From assembly GCA_964596405.1 (NCBI GenBank), contig CAZQSS010000006.1, positions 1 to 33,883 on the forward strand: a stretch of 33,883 nucleotides of DNA, read 5' to 3'. The translations under genes and the position numbers were made by a program. Under the pieces are notes generated by a model that was not told the DNA's origin, did no database searches, and saw only the letters and a list, made by a program, of their open reading frames with translations. Positions 14,418-21,541 of the stretch are shown here, in pieces. Position 1 is the stretch's first letter. Each line of letters begins with the position of its first letter. This stretch comes from CAZQSS01 sp964596405 (GTDB taxonomy: Bacteria; Patescibacteriota; Patescibacteriia; Magasanikbacterales; UBA10003).

Positions 14418-16208
14418 ATGATAGAAAAAAATTGGCAGCTCTCCCCCGCTCTGGCGCCAAAAATCCGCGAGCAGTTTCCCGAACTGCCCGAGGTGGTTTT
14501 ACAATTGCTTTTTAACCGCGGGCTGACGACCCAGGAAAAAATTGACGAATTCTTAAATCCCGACTACGGCGAAGACATTCACGACCCGTTTTTGTTTCGT
14601 GAAATGCCCAAAGCGGTGGAGCGGATTGGCCGCGCCATTGCCAACGACGAACTGATAATCGTTCACGGCGATTATGATGCCGACGGCGTCTGCGCCGCCG
14701 CCATTTTAATTTCCACTCTAAAAATCTTGGGCGCCAAACATTTAGATGTCTTCTTGCCGGACCGCGAACTGGAGGGTTACGGCATCAATAAAAATACGAT
14801 TGAAATAATCGCGGCGGCCAACGCCAAACTGCTTATTTCCTGCGACTGCGGCATCTCCAACAAAGCTGAGGTGGAACTGGCTAACAAACTCGGCCTGGAT
14901 GTGATTATCACCGATCACCACACTGTGCCCAATCCGCCGGCTGGCGGACCGCCACCTGCTTTTGCTATTATTCATCCTTTGATGCCAAACGAAAATTATC
15001 CGGACAAGAGCCTTTCGGGCGGCGGCGTGGCTTTTAAACTCGCCCAGGCACTGTTGAAGAATAATGAATTAGGAATTAGGAATAATGTATCCGCTGAAAA
15101 GTGGCTATTGGACTTGGTGGCGATTTCCACGGTCGGCGATATGATGCCGCTTTTGGGCGAGTCGCGGACGCTGGTAAAATACGGCCTGATTGTTCTCAAC
15201 AAAACCAAACGGCTGGGCCTGCGCCATTTAATTGAAATTGCCCGCGTAAACAAACGGAATGGTGGCGGACAAACTTTGGATACCCACAACATTGGTTTTC
15301 AAATTGCCCCCCGCCTCAATGCCGCCGGCCGCATGAAGCACGCCAACAGCGCCTACCAATTGCTTATCACCGAGGATAATGACGAAGCGCTGGAATTGGC
15401 GCGCGAACTGGACCACAATAATCAGGACCGACAAAAAGAAACCGCCGAAATGCTCGCCCAAGCCAATGCTTTTGTCAAAGAAGAAAAACAGGAAAATTCG
15501 CCGGCGATTTTTATCTTGAAAGATAACTGGCCCATCGGCCTGATTGGTCTCGTGGCCGCGCGGCTTTGCGAACAGTTTTACCGCCCGGCCATTGTCATGA
15601 CCCGCAAAGATGGCGCAATTCACGGATCCGGCCGCAGTATTGATGAAATTGACATCATTTCCAAAATTGCCGCGCTTAAAGATTTATTTAAAAAATTCGG
15701 CGGCCATCCGCAGGCTTGCGGCTTTACTCTTAAGGATGACACTTTAGAAAAATTCAAAAAAGAATTTAACAAACTGGTGGGCGAAGAAGTCAAAAAGAAA
15801 AAAATTTCGCCGGTTTTGTCTATTGACGCGGAATTAAAACTGGCTGATATCACTTGGGGACTCTATGACTTGCTTCAAAAATTTGAACCGTTTGGCGAAG
15901 CCAACCCCGAGCCCGGCTACTTGATTAAAAATATAACCGTTGTTAATGTTATGCCGGTGGGCGCGCAAGGCCAGCACCTCAAATTGACGGTCAAACAGGA
16001 TAATTCCCCCACTCACAAAATTATCGGCTTTTGTTTTGGCGATGAAAATAAAGTCGGAACCAACTGGTGCGCCGCCCTCAAGCCCGGCGATAAAATTGAC
16101 GTGGTCGTCCAAATCAGCGTGAATGTTTGGAATGATAACAGGGAGTTACAACTAAAACTAATTGATATAAAATTGTCCGACACAAAACCCATAATTCCTA
16201 ATTCTTAA
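14418..16208 (+). CDS. recJ: Single-stranded-DNA-specific exonuclease RecJ
   Basis: RecJ of 596 aa, a 5'-3' ssDNA exonuclease of the DHH family used in recombination and mismatch repair. Motifs: HGDYDADGVCAAAIL (about 75-89), SCDCGISN, TDHHTVP (DHH motif), GGGVAFKLAQALL, GDMMPLLGE, APRLNAAGRM, the DHHA1 glycine motif GSGRS and FGGHPQACGFT, then the C-terminal OB domain. The full domain set is present. Two pieces come from simple repeats: NNELGIRNN (about 216-224, bases 15059-15086) inserted in frame, and the last residues KPIIPNS, where the stop codon lies in a TAATTCCTAATTCTTAATTCC stretch. Confidence 0.95.
   Translation: MIEKNWQLSPALAPKIREQFPELPEVVLQLLFNRGLTTQEKIDEFLNPDYGEDIHDPFLFREMPKAVERIGRAIANDELIIVHGDYDADGVCAAAILISTLKILGAKHLDVFLPDRELEGYGINKNTIEIIAAANAKLLISCDCGISNKAEVELANKLGLDVIITDHHTVPNPPAGGPPPAFAIIHPLMPNENYPDKSLSGGGVAFKLAQALLKNNELGIRNNVSAEKWLLDLVAISTVGDMMPLLGESRTLVKYGLIVLNKTKRLGLRHLIEIARVNKRNGGGQTLDTHNIGFQIAPRLNAAGRMKHANSAYQLLITEDNDEALELARELDHNNQDRQKETAEMLAQANAFVKEEKQENSPAIFILKDNWPIGLIGLVAARLCEQFYRPAIVMTRKDGAIHGSGRSIDEIDIISKIAALKDLFKKFGGHPQACGFTLKDDTLEKFKKEFNKLVGEEVKKKKISPVLSIDAELKLADITWGLYDLLQKFEPFGEANPEPGYLIKNITVVNVMPVGAQGQHLKLTVKQDNSPTHKIIGFCFGDENKVGTNWCAALKPGDKIDVVVQISVNVWNDNRELQLKLIDIKLSDTKPIIPNS
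15059..15086. repeat. AATTAGGAAT-type simple repeat inside recJ
   Basis: Two GAATTAGGAATTAGGAATAAT-like units in frame within recJ, the same simple repeat seen at 9175-9190, 9256-9270, 16190-16220, 23511-23530 and 26810-26850. Confidence 0.7.
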
Positions 16209-16223
16209 TTCCTTATTCATCGT

Positions 16224-16634
16224 ATGAAACTCATCATCTATACAGACGGCGGCGCGCGCGGCAACCCCGGGCCGGCCGCGGCCGGCGTGGTAATAAAAAA
16301 TGAAGACGGAAAAATTTTGGCCGAATTTGGAAAGTATCTTGATGAGGCTACCAACAACCAAGCTGAATACCAAGCGTTGGTTTTGGCCTTGGAAAAAGCC
16401 AAAGAGATGGGCGGCACGGAAATTCAATGCTTGGCCGACAGCGAACTGATGGTCAAACAACTCAATCATCAATACAAGGTCCGCGATGCCAACCTGGCTC
16501 CGCTGTTTTTGAAAGTTTGGAATCTTTCCACGAATTTCAAAAAAATATCTTTTCACCACATTCCGCGTGAAAAAAATAAAGAAGCCGACAAGCAAGTCAA
16601 TGACACACTGGACAGACGCCCAATGTCATCCTGA
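16224..16634 (+). CDS. Ribonuclease HI
   Basis: RNase H type 1 of 136 aa, which cuts RNA in RNA-DNA hybrids. The four acidic residues are in place: D8 (YTDGGARGNPG), E48 (NNQAEYQAL), D72 (LADSELMVKQL) and D122 (REKNKEADKQVN). It lacks the basic protrusion of E. coli RNase HI, like archaeal and Bacillus YpdQ-type forms, and lacks an N-terminal hybrid-binding domain. Its C-terminus and stop codon (16632-16634) run into a TGTCATCCTGAGCG repeat, so the last few residues (RRPMSS) may be repeat-derived. It follows recJ closely and is likely co-transcribed. Confidence 0.92.
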   Translation: MKLIIYTDGGARGNPGPAAAGVVIKNEDGKILAEFGKYLDEATNNQAEYQALVLALEKAKEMGGTEIQCLADSELMVKQLNHQYKVRDANLAPLFLKVWNLSTNFKKISFHHIPREKNKEADKQVNDTLDRRPMSS

Positions 16635-16789
16635 GCGAAGGTTTTTCCCCTCCTTAGAAAGCCCGCCTGCAACGCCTGTGGCGTAGCCACTGCGGGCAGG
16701 GAGGGGCGGGGGGAGGTTAAAAACTTCATCAACCCCCTCTAACTCCCCCTTTCCAAGGGGGAGTAACCAAAAAAGCGTTCAGAATGACA
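16624..16789. repeat. Nested repeat cluster after the RNase HI gene
   Basis: From outside in: TGTCATCCTGAGCG (16624-16637) and its inverted partner GCGTTCAGAATGACA (16775-16789); inside these a P-family mirror pair (about 16647-16764); inside the loop of the first P hairpin a GC-rich hairpin GCCCGCCTGC..GCGGGCAGG with its own inner CGCC..GGCG stem. Three repeat types are stacked in 166 bp. Confidence 0.75.
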
Positions 16790-16797
16790 ACAAAATG

Positions 16798-16826
16798 AAA
16801 AAGACCCGATCGTTAAGACTCGGGTC
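16798..16826 (-). terminator. Terminator of the 82-aa gene
   Basis: GACCCGA/TCGGGTC stem (16803-16809 with 16820-16826); on the - strand five T follow. It also has a T-run on the + strand and could stop recJ-RNase HI transcripts. Confidence 0.88.
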
Positions 16827-16873
16827 TTTTTATACCTCATGCTCCGCTGTCCGGACACTCCGAGTGGCCGCTA

Positions 16874-17122
16874 TTACAGGCCGCTTATACCCATGCCTTG
16901 CATGCCTTGCTCCGCCACCTTCTCCAGAACGAGGGTGGTGACGTAATGGCTGCTTTTCCATGGACAGGACGTCTCGAATATGGTGGCAATCGCTGTATTT
17001 GCACTCTTCACCCGCCAGCCCCTATATTCGGCCAATGTCTTGTCAATCTGCCCCTGAAGACTTGCTTTGGCGCCACCTTCATCCATCGACGATGCCATCA
17101 GCACGATCACTTTCTGTTCCAC
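16874..17122 (-). CDS. Small protein of unknown function, 82 aa
   Basis: The start is the GTG at 17122, because a perfect AGGAGG lies six bases upstream; the longer open frame to 17224 only reads through leader hairpins. The protein (MEQKVIVLMASSMDEGG..., ending GMQGMGISGL) looks like a small alpha/beta domain: a hydrophobic beta-strand VIVLMASS, a basic middle with GWRVKSANTAIATIF, and a SSHYVTTLVLEK segment. The pattern is not one I can assign. It is a self-contained unit with promoter, a ~110-nt leader of four stacked hairpins, and a terminator, so it is very probably expressed. Confidence 0.72.
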   Translation of the reverse strand: MEQKVIVLMASSMDEGGAKASLQGQIDKTLAEYRGWRVKSANTAIATIFETSCPWKSSHYVTTLVLEKVAEQGMQGMGISGL

Positions 17123-17135
17123 CGCGCACCTCCTT

Positions 17136-17211
17136 GTCCGCCTTAAACGGACAGACTTTGGTCGCCTTGGCGACCGGGTTTTGTGCCAAAGGCACATCCG
17201 CCTCTGGCGGA
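17136..17211 (-). promoter_or_regulatory. Leader with four consecutive short hairpins
   Basis: In transcript order: TCCGCC-AGA-GGCGGA (17197-17211), TGTGCC-TTT-GGCACA (17182-17196), GGTCGCC/GGCGACC (17160-17175) and GTCCG/CGGAC (17136-17152), the last ending just before the AGGAGG. The first two match the leader of the DMT transporter operon (29914-29964) in order and sequence type. Confidence 0.7.
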
Positions 17212-17236
17212 AAAGAACTATCAATTTTGATATTTA

Positions 17237-17265
17237 ATCATAGCACAATCTAAAAATCCTGTCAA
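17237..17265 (-). promoter_or_regulatory. Promoter of the 82-aa gene
   Basis: TTGACA (17260-17265) and TATGAT (17237-17242), 17 bp apart on the - strand. Confidence 0.85.
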
Positions 17266-17349
17266 GTCTCGGGATCCCGCCCCCATCGCTCCAAACTATT
17301 CGCTTATTCGCGCGAATTAGACCAGACAAACAAATCAAAACGGCAAGAG

Positions 17350-17379
17350 AAAAACACCTCCATTACGGAGGTGTTTTTA
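17350..17379 (-). terminator. Terminator of the exported 309-aa protein gene
   Basis: ACACCTCC (17354-17361) pairs with GGAGGTGT (17367-17374) over a 5-nt loop, flanked by A- and T-runs on the two sides; it can act in both directions. Confidence 0.9.
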
Positions 17380-17386
17380 ATCAATT

Positions 17387-18316
17387 TTACGGTGTTGGAG
17401 TATTAGCGGCCGGAGCGGGTTTTAATCCTTCCAGTTTTTTCTTGATGACGCCCAGCTCAACTTGTTTTTTCTCCAACGTCTTGCCCTTAATTTTCAATAT
17501 CTGCTTCTCTAAAGCGCTCTGTTTTTTCTCCAACGCTTTAACCGTTGCCCTATTTTTAGCCGCTTCTTTTAAGGCTTTGAGTTCTACTTTACCCGGCACA
17601 ATCACGACCGAATCGGCTGTCATTTCGTTGGCTTTTTGGCGGATCACGCCGCGCACTTGAACCTTGTCGCCCACTTTGATGTCGGCAAAAGCCGGTTTTT
17701 CCACGTGGACTTTAACAAATTTGGTGTTGGGGGTCACAAATACTTTTAATTCTTTCTTATCATTTTTGATATTAAAAGTCTGGGCGGCGGCGTCAATCGC
17801 CAAAACCTCGCCGCGTTGGGCATGAAAAGTTTTATGAATGGAATTGTCTTTTACCAATTTAGCAATGACAGCTCCGCCAACATCCATCTTGCCCACTACT
17901 TCTAATTTATCGCCGACGGCCAGTTCTGAAAGATGGGCGCGGCCCATATACTTGCGAACGATTTTTGATTTATCCGTCACGTGAACAATAACGGAAGCGC
18001 CGACCGCCGGATAACCAATAATTTTTTTATCAGCCTTGGGAGTAATTCGCGTCAGCTTAACGGTCAAATCAACCGGCAATTCTTTGCCGCTGATGGCGAG
18101 CAATTCGCCGGTCATCACCACTGAACGATTATAAACTGCCGATACAGCCGACGGCAAAGCGGCCGTACCGTTTACAATCGGCTCGGGCGCGGGCGAAGCA
18201 GTCTCGCCATTCGGACCCGGCACTATGGGCGAAGTGTTAGATTCTTCGGCCAAAACCGGCAAAACCAAACTCAAACTTAAACAAAACGCGGACACAAAAA
18301 TAACTATCTTTCGCAT
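17387..18316 (-). CDS. Exported protein with DUF5666/OB-like repeats and C-terminal coiled coil
   Basis: A secreted protein of 309 aa with a clear signal peptide (MRKIVIFVSAFCLSLSLVLPVLA, cut near residue 23). A Pro-rich linker follows. Two or three beta-barrel-like segments come next, with VMTGELLAISGKELPV (about 66-81), GDKLEVVGKMDVGG and GEVLAIDAAAQTFNIKNDKKEL then KVGDKVQVRGVIRQKANEMTADSVVIV; this is the DUF5666-type pattern. The last ~75 residues are a Lys-rich coiled coil ending in a Pro/Thr tail. It probably works at the cell surface, but no activity is known. A TATAAT box lies at 18345-18350 with no good -35. Confidence 0.82.
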   Translation of the reverse strand: MRKIVIFVSAFCLSLSLVLPVLAEESNTSPIVPGPNGETASPAPEPIVNGTAALPSAVSAVYNRSVVMTGELLAISGKELPVDLTVKLTRITPKADKKIIGYPAVGASVIVHVTDKSKIVRKYMGRAHLSELAVGDKLEVVGKMDVGGAVIAKLVKDNSIHKTFHAQRGEVLAIDAAAQTFNIKNDKKELKVFVTPNTKFVKVHVEKPAFADIKVGDKVQVRGVIRQKANEMTADSVVIVPGKVELKALKEAAKNRATVKALEKKQSALEKQILKIKGKTLEKKQVELGVIKKKLEGLKPAPAANTPTP

Positions 18317-18350
18317 AAACTATCTTTTAATAAATTATGACTTAATTATA

Positions 18351-18881
18351 TCACAACCGCTTATCACTTGAAAAGGCCGCGATTAAAACTATCGGCAAGG
18401 TGAGCCACGCCAGCCTGCCCCATTCGCTCAAAAAAACCAGTTGAGTCAACCAAGAAAATTTATCTAACTGCAGTGGCGGCGCAAAAGACAAAAAAATACT
18501 GATAAGCAATCCCAACTGAAAAAAAGACAAAAGCCAAACCTGCCAGCCGGCCGCCAGGTAACCGCCGGTCGGGAAAATCCGGTTGAGCACCCGCCGACTC
18601 AACCAAAAAAATAAAAAAACAAACACGCCGATAAATAACCAGCTCCGGGTAGTTGAACCCAGCACCTCGGAAATGCGGCCCACAAACGGCGTATAAGCCA
18701 GCACCGCCAAAGTCATGTAAATTGAGGTAAGGATAATGACCACGCGGCGGTGACCCAAAAGAATGGTGTAAAGCACACTGCCGGCCACCAAAAAAATAGC
18801 CAAAACCACATCCCAATTGAAAGTTCCCCATGGGACTTGATTATAGATATCAAGTGCTTTTTGTATTGTTGTGGTTACCAT
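18351..18881 (-). CDS. Polytopic membrane protein of unknown function
   Basis: A protein of 176 aa with about five membrane segments (roughly 24-42, 47-66, 78-97, 110-132 and 150-170). No conserved polar motif suggests a transport or enzyme role. I recall unnamed CPR membrane proteins with a similar profile. It precedes the exported 309-aa protein by 34 bp on the same strand, so the two may form an operon. Its start codon lies next to the scaffold join: the ATG and 5' flank are part of the 55-bp sequence present on both sides of the N run. Confidence 0.75.
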   Translation of the reverse strand: MVTTTIQKALDIYNQVPWGTFNWDVVLAIFLVAGSVLYTILLGHRRVVIILTSIYMTLAVLAYTPFVGRISEVLGSTTRSWLFIGVFVFLFFWLSRRVLNRIFPTGGYLAAGWQVWLLSFFQLGLLISIFLSFAPPLQLDKFSWLTQLVFLSEWGRLAWLTLPIVLIAAFSSDKRL

Positions 18882-19068
18882 AATAAATCATCTTTTAAGT
18901 TCAAAGTTCAAATNNNNNNNNNNNNNNNNNNNNNNNNNNNNNNNNNNNNNNNNNNNNNNNNNNNNNNNNNNNNNNNNNNNNNNNNNNNNNNNNNNNNNNN
19001 NNNNNNNNNNNNNTTTTGTATTGTTGTGGTTACCATAATAAATCATCTTTTAAGTTCAAAGTTCAAAT
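18859..19068. other. Scaffold join: 100 N between two identical 55-bp ends
   Basis: Bases 18859-18913 and 19014-19068 are identical, and the 100 N lie between them. This is what a de Bruijn assembler leaves when two contigs that share a k-mer overlap are scaffolded without merging. The true sequence probably has one copy and no gap. AT-rich CAAAGTTCAAAT repeats at the spot explain the break. The rest of the 18882-19179 stretch has no gene. Confidence 0.9.
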
Positions 19069-19110
19069 CAATGCTTAAAGCTCTAAGTCCAAATTTTTGT
19101 ACATTTGACA
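19051..19110. repeat. AT-rich dispersed repeat (family T)
   Basis: The block AAGTTCAAATCAATGCTTAA, then AGCTCTAA and CCAAATTTTTG..ACATTTG, recurs nearly word for word at about 26440-26490, and a looser relative lies at 30765-30870. Confidence 0.75.
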
Positions 19111-19179
19111 TTAGGATTTTTACTCGCCCACTGGCGGATTGATTTGACATTCTCACTTATATTATATCAAATTTACCCC

Positions 19180-19208
19180 TTGATTAACAGCTTAAAATCT
19201 GATATGAT
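19180..19208 (+). promoter_or_regulatory. Promoter of the DUF1858 gene, leaderless
   Basis: TTGATT (19180-19185), 17-bp spacer, TATGAT (19203-19208). The ATG at 19216 comes only seven bases after the -10 box and there is no Shine-Dalgarno site. Confidence 0.75.
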
Positions 19209-19215
19209 ACCGCAT

Positions 19216-19428
19216 ATGACTAACCAAGAAAAACCTCAATTCACCGCCGAGACAATTTTAGCTGATCTCGCTCAAGATGTTCGCAATCAAGAAATCCTGC
19301 ATAAATTTCACGTCCCCTGCCTCACCTGCCCTATGGGCGGACTGGAGATGACCACGCTCAAACTCGGCGACGTTTGCCGGATGTATGGGCTGGATTTGGA
19401 CGGCATCCTCAAAGAGCTGAATAAATAA
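19216..19428 (+). CDS. DUF1858 domain protein
   Basis: A protein of 70 aa made up of one DUF1858 (PF08984) domain, a small helical domain usually found in proteins with redox-active Cys and beside hybrid-cluster or ScdA-like proteins. Seen here: FTAETILADLAQDV, then HVPCLTCPMGG with a CxxC pair (about 38-41), and the C-terminal YGLDLDGILKELN. Start chosen at 19216 (MTNQEKPQ), because the promoter sits just upstream; the longer frame would begin before the promoter. It shares a bidirectional terminator with the converging lipoprotein gene. Confidence 0.88.
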   Translation: MTNQEKPQFTAETILADLAQDVRNQEILHKFHVPCLTCPMGGLEMTTLKLGDVCRMYGLDLDGILKELNK

Positions 19429-19437
19429 TTTTTAAAG

Positions 19438-19474
19438 AAAAAACCCCTCCGACGTGACGTCGGAGGGGTTTTTG
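19438..19474. terminator. Bidirectional terminator between DUF1858 and lipoprotein genes
   Basis: AACCCCTCCGACG (from 19442) pairs with CGTCGGAGGGGTT (to 19470) over a 3-nt loop, with an A-run before and a T-run after. It serves both convergent genes. Confidence 0.93.
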
Positions 19475-19482
19475 TTATGCCG

Positions 19483-19875
19483 CTATTCGGCCGAGAGGCA
19501 GACGCCTTCGTTGCAGGCGCCTGTTGCGCAGGACGTGCCGTTGGGCTCAAAGCCGACGAGATAGCCCTCTTGGGGATCGCAGGTGAAAACCAGGCATGTG
19601 TCTTTCAAAACAAGGATCGGGTCAAACTCCTGTCCCTTGCAGACACTCATTTGGCAGGAATCAGCCAAGGTGCAAACATTTCCGTCATCACAGGCCACGT
19701 CGTCCGGCAAAACCGCTGAGGCGCAGATGGAGTCAAGACACTTGTCTTCCAGGCATGGATTGTGGCTGGCACAATCTTTATCCGTCACACACTGCCACGG
19801 ATATCTGGTGTCATCTGCACAACCGCACACCGCTAACGCCGTTGCCAAAATCAAACACCACAGCGCCTTTTTCAT
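19483..19875 (-). CDS. Cysteine-rich exported lipoprotein
   Basis: A protein of 130 aa with a short signal peptide and a plausible lipobox (AVCGC, lipidated Cys at about 19). The mature part holds about 16 Cys in a regular spacing: CVTDKDCASHNPC, CDDGNVCTLADSC, CDPQEG and SCATGACNEGVC. The CDDGNxCTxxDxC pattern is typical of secreted cysteine-rich repeats in Myxococcota-like bacteria and of EGF/DKK-like disulfide folds, and is unusual in CPR genomes, so horizontal origin is likely. It should be disulfide-bonded outside the cell. A strong AAGGAGG Shine-Dalgarno fixes the start. The gene has its own terminator and stands alone. Confidence 0.82.
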   Translation of the reverse strand: MKKALWCLILATALAVCGCADDTRYPWQCVTDKDCASHNPCLEDKCLDSICASAVLPDDVACDDGNVCTLADSCQMSVCKGQEFDPILVLKDTCLVFTCDPQEGYLVGFEPNGTSCATGACNEGVCLSAE

Positions 19876-19918
19876 CGTTTCCTCCTTTTGTGCTTGTTAA
19901 AAAACTCTCTATTTTATC

Positions 19919-19940
19919 CGTGTTAGAAATACCTAACACG
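19919..19940. promoter_or_regulatory. Palindrome CGTGTTAG-N6-CTAACACG upstream of the lipoprotein gene
   Basis: A perfect 8-bp inverted repeat lies just upstream of a TAAAAT -10-like box (19911-19916, - strand), overlapping the expected -35 position, where no TTGACA exists. It could be a regulator site; lacking a T-tract it is a poor terminator for dnaJ, though that is the alternative. Confidence 0.45.
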
Positions 19941-19996
19941 AAATTATTTACATACAAAAGTATGATAGTGGGTACTATGGAACCTTTGTCTTAAAA

Positions 19997-21088
19997 TTAT
20001 TCTTGACCTAATTCTTTCAACAGTTCTTTTTGTTTTTTGGAAAGTTTGCGCGGGGTTTCCACAATTATCTCCACATACAAATCGCCGCGGCCGCTGTCGT
20101 TTAAAATTCCCATCCCCTTGCCTTTCAGGCGGATCATCTGGCCGGATTGGATGCCTTCGGGCGCCACCACTTTGGCCGGGCCATCTAAAGTCTCAATCTC
20201 TATTGTATCACCTAAACCCGCTTGGCTAAAGCTGATATTTTTCTTAACATATAAATCAAAATCTTTGCGTCTGAAACGCGGATCTTTTTTCACGTGAACC
20301 AAAACATACAAATCGCCCGGCTGGCCGCCTTTTTTGGCCGCCTCGCCATAACCGGTCAGGCGAATAGATTCGCCATTATCAATCCCGGCCGGGATTTTAA
20401 TTTTTATTTCCTGCTCGCGTTTTTCCACGCCCTCGCCGCGGCAATGTTTGCACTCTTTTTCCGCCATTTGCCCCTCGCCACTACATTTGGTACAGGCCAC
20501 TGCCGTCTGGAAAACGCCAAAAGGCGTGCGCTGGGTCTGGGCCGTCTGCCCGTGGCCGTCGCATTCTTTACAGCTCACTTTTTTGCTGCCCGGCTCCACG
20601 CCACTGCCGCTACAAACATCGCAAGCCGATTGTTTATAAAGTCTCACGCTTTTTTCCACGCCAAAGGCCGCGTCTTTCAAATCTAATTCCACATCCACCT
20701 GGATATCGCGGCCTCGTTTAGCGCGCCGACCGCCTCGGCGGCCGCCGCTGAACATATCGCCAAATCCGCCCATATTGCTAAAAATATCGCCTAAGTCGCC
20801 GAAATCAAAACCTGGCGCGCCGCCACCTTGCTGGAAACCGCTAAAATCAAAACCGCCCGGCCCGCCCGGGCCGGCGTTGTCAAAAGTGGTGCCATACTGG
20901 TCGTACTGTTCGCGCTTCTTGGAATCGGATAAAACCTGAAAGGCCTCGTTGGCTTCTTTAAACTTTTTCTCATCCCCGCCTTTTTTGTCCGGATGATGCT
21001 GGTGCGCCATACGCCGAAAAGCCGCCTTGACTTCATCAGCCGAGGCGCCTTTTTCAATACCGAGAATTTTATAGTAATCTTTGGACAT
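19997..21088 (-). CDS. dnaJ: Chaperone protein DnaJ
   Basis: Type I DnaJ (Hsp40) of 363 aa. The J domain has HPD at 32-34 and DYYKILGI at the start; a Gly/Phe-rich linker follows (about 72-120); four zinc-finger repeats CDVCSGSG, CKECDGHG, CTKCSGEG and CKHCRGEG bind two zinc ions; the C-terminal substrate-binding domains follow. It stimulates the DnaK ATPase and delivers unfolded clients. It lies downstream of dnaK, from which it is separated by a GIY-YIG nuclease gene and repeats. The start is nine bases after the nuclease stop. Confidence 0.97.
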   Translation of the reverse strand: MSKDYYKILGIEKGASADEVKAAFRRMAHQHHPDKKGGDEKKFKEANEAFQVLSDSKKREQYDQYGTTFDNAGPGGPGGFDFSGFQQGGGAPGFDFGDLGDIFSNMGGFGDMFSGGRRGGRRAKRGRDIQVDVELDLKDAAFGVEKSVRLYKQSACDVCSGSGVEPGSKKVSCKECDGHGQTAQTQRTPFGVFQTAVACTKCSGEGQMAEKECKHCRGEGVEKREQEIKIKIPAGIDNGESIRLTGYGEAAKKGGQPGDLYVLVHVKKDPRFRRKDFDLYVKKNISFSQAGLGDTIEIETLDGPAKVVAPEGIQSGQMIRLKGKGMGILNDSGRGDLYVEIIVETPRKLSKKQKELLKELGQE

Positions 21089-21095
21089 AGTAATC

Positions 21096-21123
21096 TGTCA
21101 TTCCCGCGAAAGCGGGAATCCAG
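21096..21123. repeat. Repeat family R copy 2, at the 3' end of the GIY-YIG gene
   Basis: A single hairpin unit TGTCATTCCCG..CGGGAATCCAG between dnaJ and the nuclease. The stop codon and last residues GFPLSRE of the nuclease are encoded by it. Confidence 0.9.
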
Positions 21124-21400
21124 TCGACAAATCAATCCATTCTGGATTTAACTTTTCAATTAATTCCAACTTCCATTTTCTATTCCATTTTTTCAACTGT
21201 TTCTCTCTTTTCAACGCATCTTCGATATTATTGTATTCTTCACAATAAACCAATTTATCAACGTTATACTTTTTGGTGAAGCCTTCTACTATTTTTGATT
21301 TATGTTCACCGATTCTTCTGTCCAAATCGTTCGTAACGCCGATATATAAAGTACCGTTTCTTTTGCTAGCTAAAATGTAGACGTTGTATTTCTTGCCCAT
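21098..21400 (-). CDS. GIY-YIG nuclease (YhbQ/UPF0213-like) bracketed by R repeats
   Basis: A single-domain GIY-YIG nuclease of 100 aa. The motif YNVYILASKRNGTLYIGVT holds both the GIY-like and YIG tyrosines, DLDRRIGEHK the conserved Arg, and EDALKREKQLKKWNR the catalytic Glu region, ending LNPEW. Relatives of this stand-alone class are widespread, poorly understood DNA nucleases. The gene sits inside the heat-shock operon between dnaK and dnaJ, where it has no known role. Its stop lies inside a repeat R unit; a full mirror-image R pair and a diverged copy lie just upstream of its start. This makes it a likely late arrival. Confidence 0.93.
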   Translation of the reverse strand: MGKKYNVYILASKRNGTLYIGVTNDLDRRIGEHKSKIVEGFTKKYNVDKLVYCEEYNNIEDALKREKQLKKWNRKWKLELIEKLNPEWIDLSTGFPLSRE

Positions 21401-21428
21401 AATTTTGGACCGTTGAATAATTCACTTT

Positions 21429-21509
21429 TGTCATTCCCGACCACGATCGGGAATCCAGTTTAAGTAAAATTAAGTTTATTTCTGGATTCCCGCTTTCGCG
21501 GGAATGACA
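21429..21509. repeat. Repeat family R copy 3 (mirror-image pair)
   Basis: TGTCATTCCCG..CGGGAATCCAG, a ~23-bp AT-rich spacer, then CTGGATTCCCG..CGGGAATGACA: two hairpins and together one long palindrome. It lies about 30 bp upstream of the GIY-YIG start codon. Confidence 0.92.
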
Positions 21510-21541
21510 ATGTGTGGAATTATTCAACGCTCTCAATTTAA

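Noticed and set aside
16624..16789. Terminator cluster or structured riboswitch
   Set aside because: The parts match dispersed repeat families found elsewhere in the window, so repeat insertion explains it better.
17123..17224. N-terminal extension of the 82-aa protein
   Set aside because: Arg-rich frame reads leader hairpins; the AGGAGG and GTG at 17122 fit much better.
18914..19013. Open reading frame running through the N run
   Set aside because: Unknown bases give a false open frame; the flanks are the same sequence twice.
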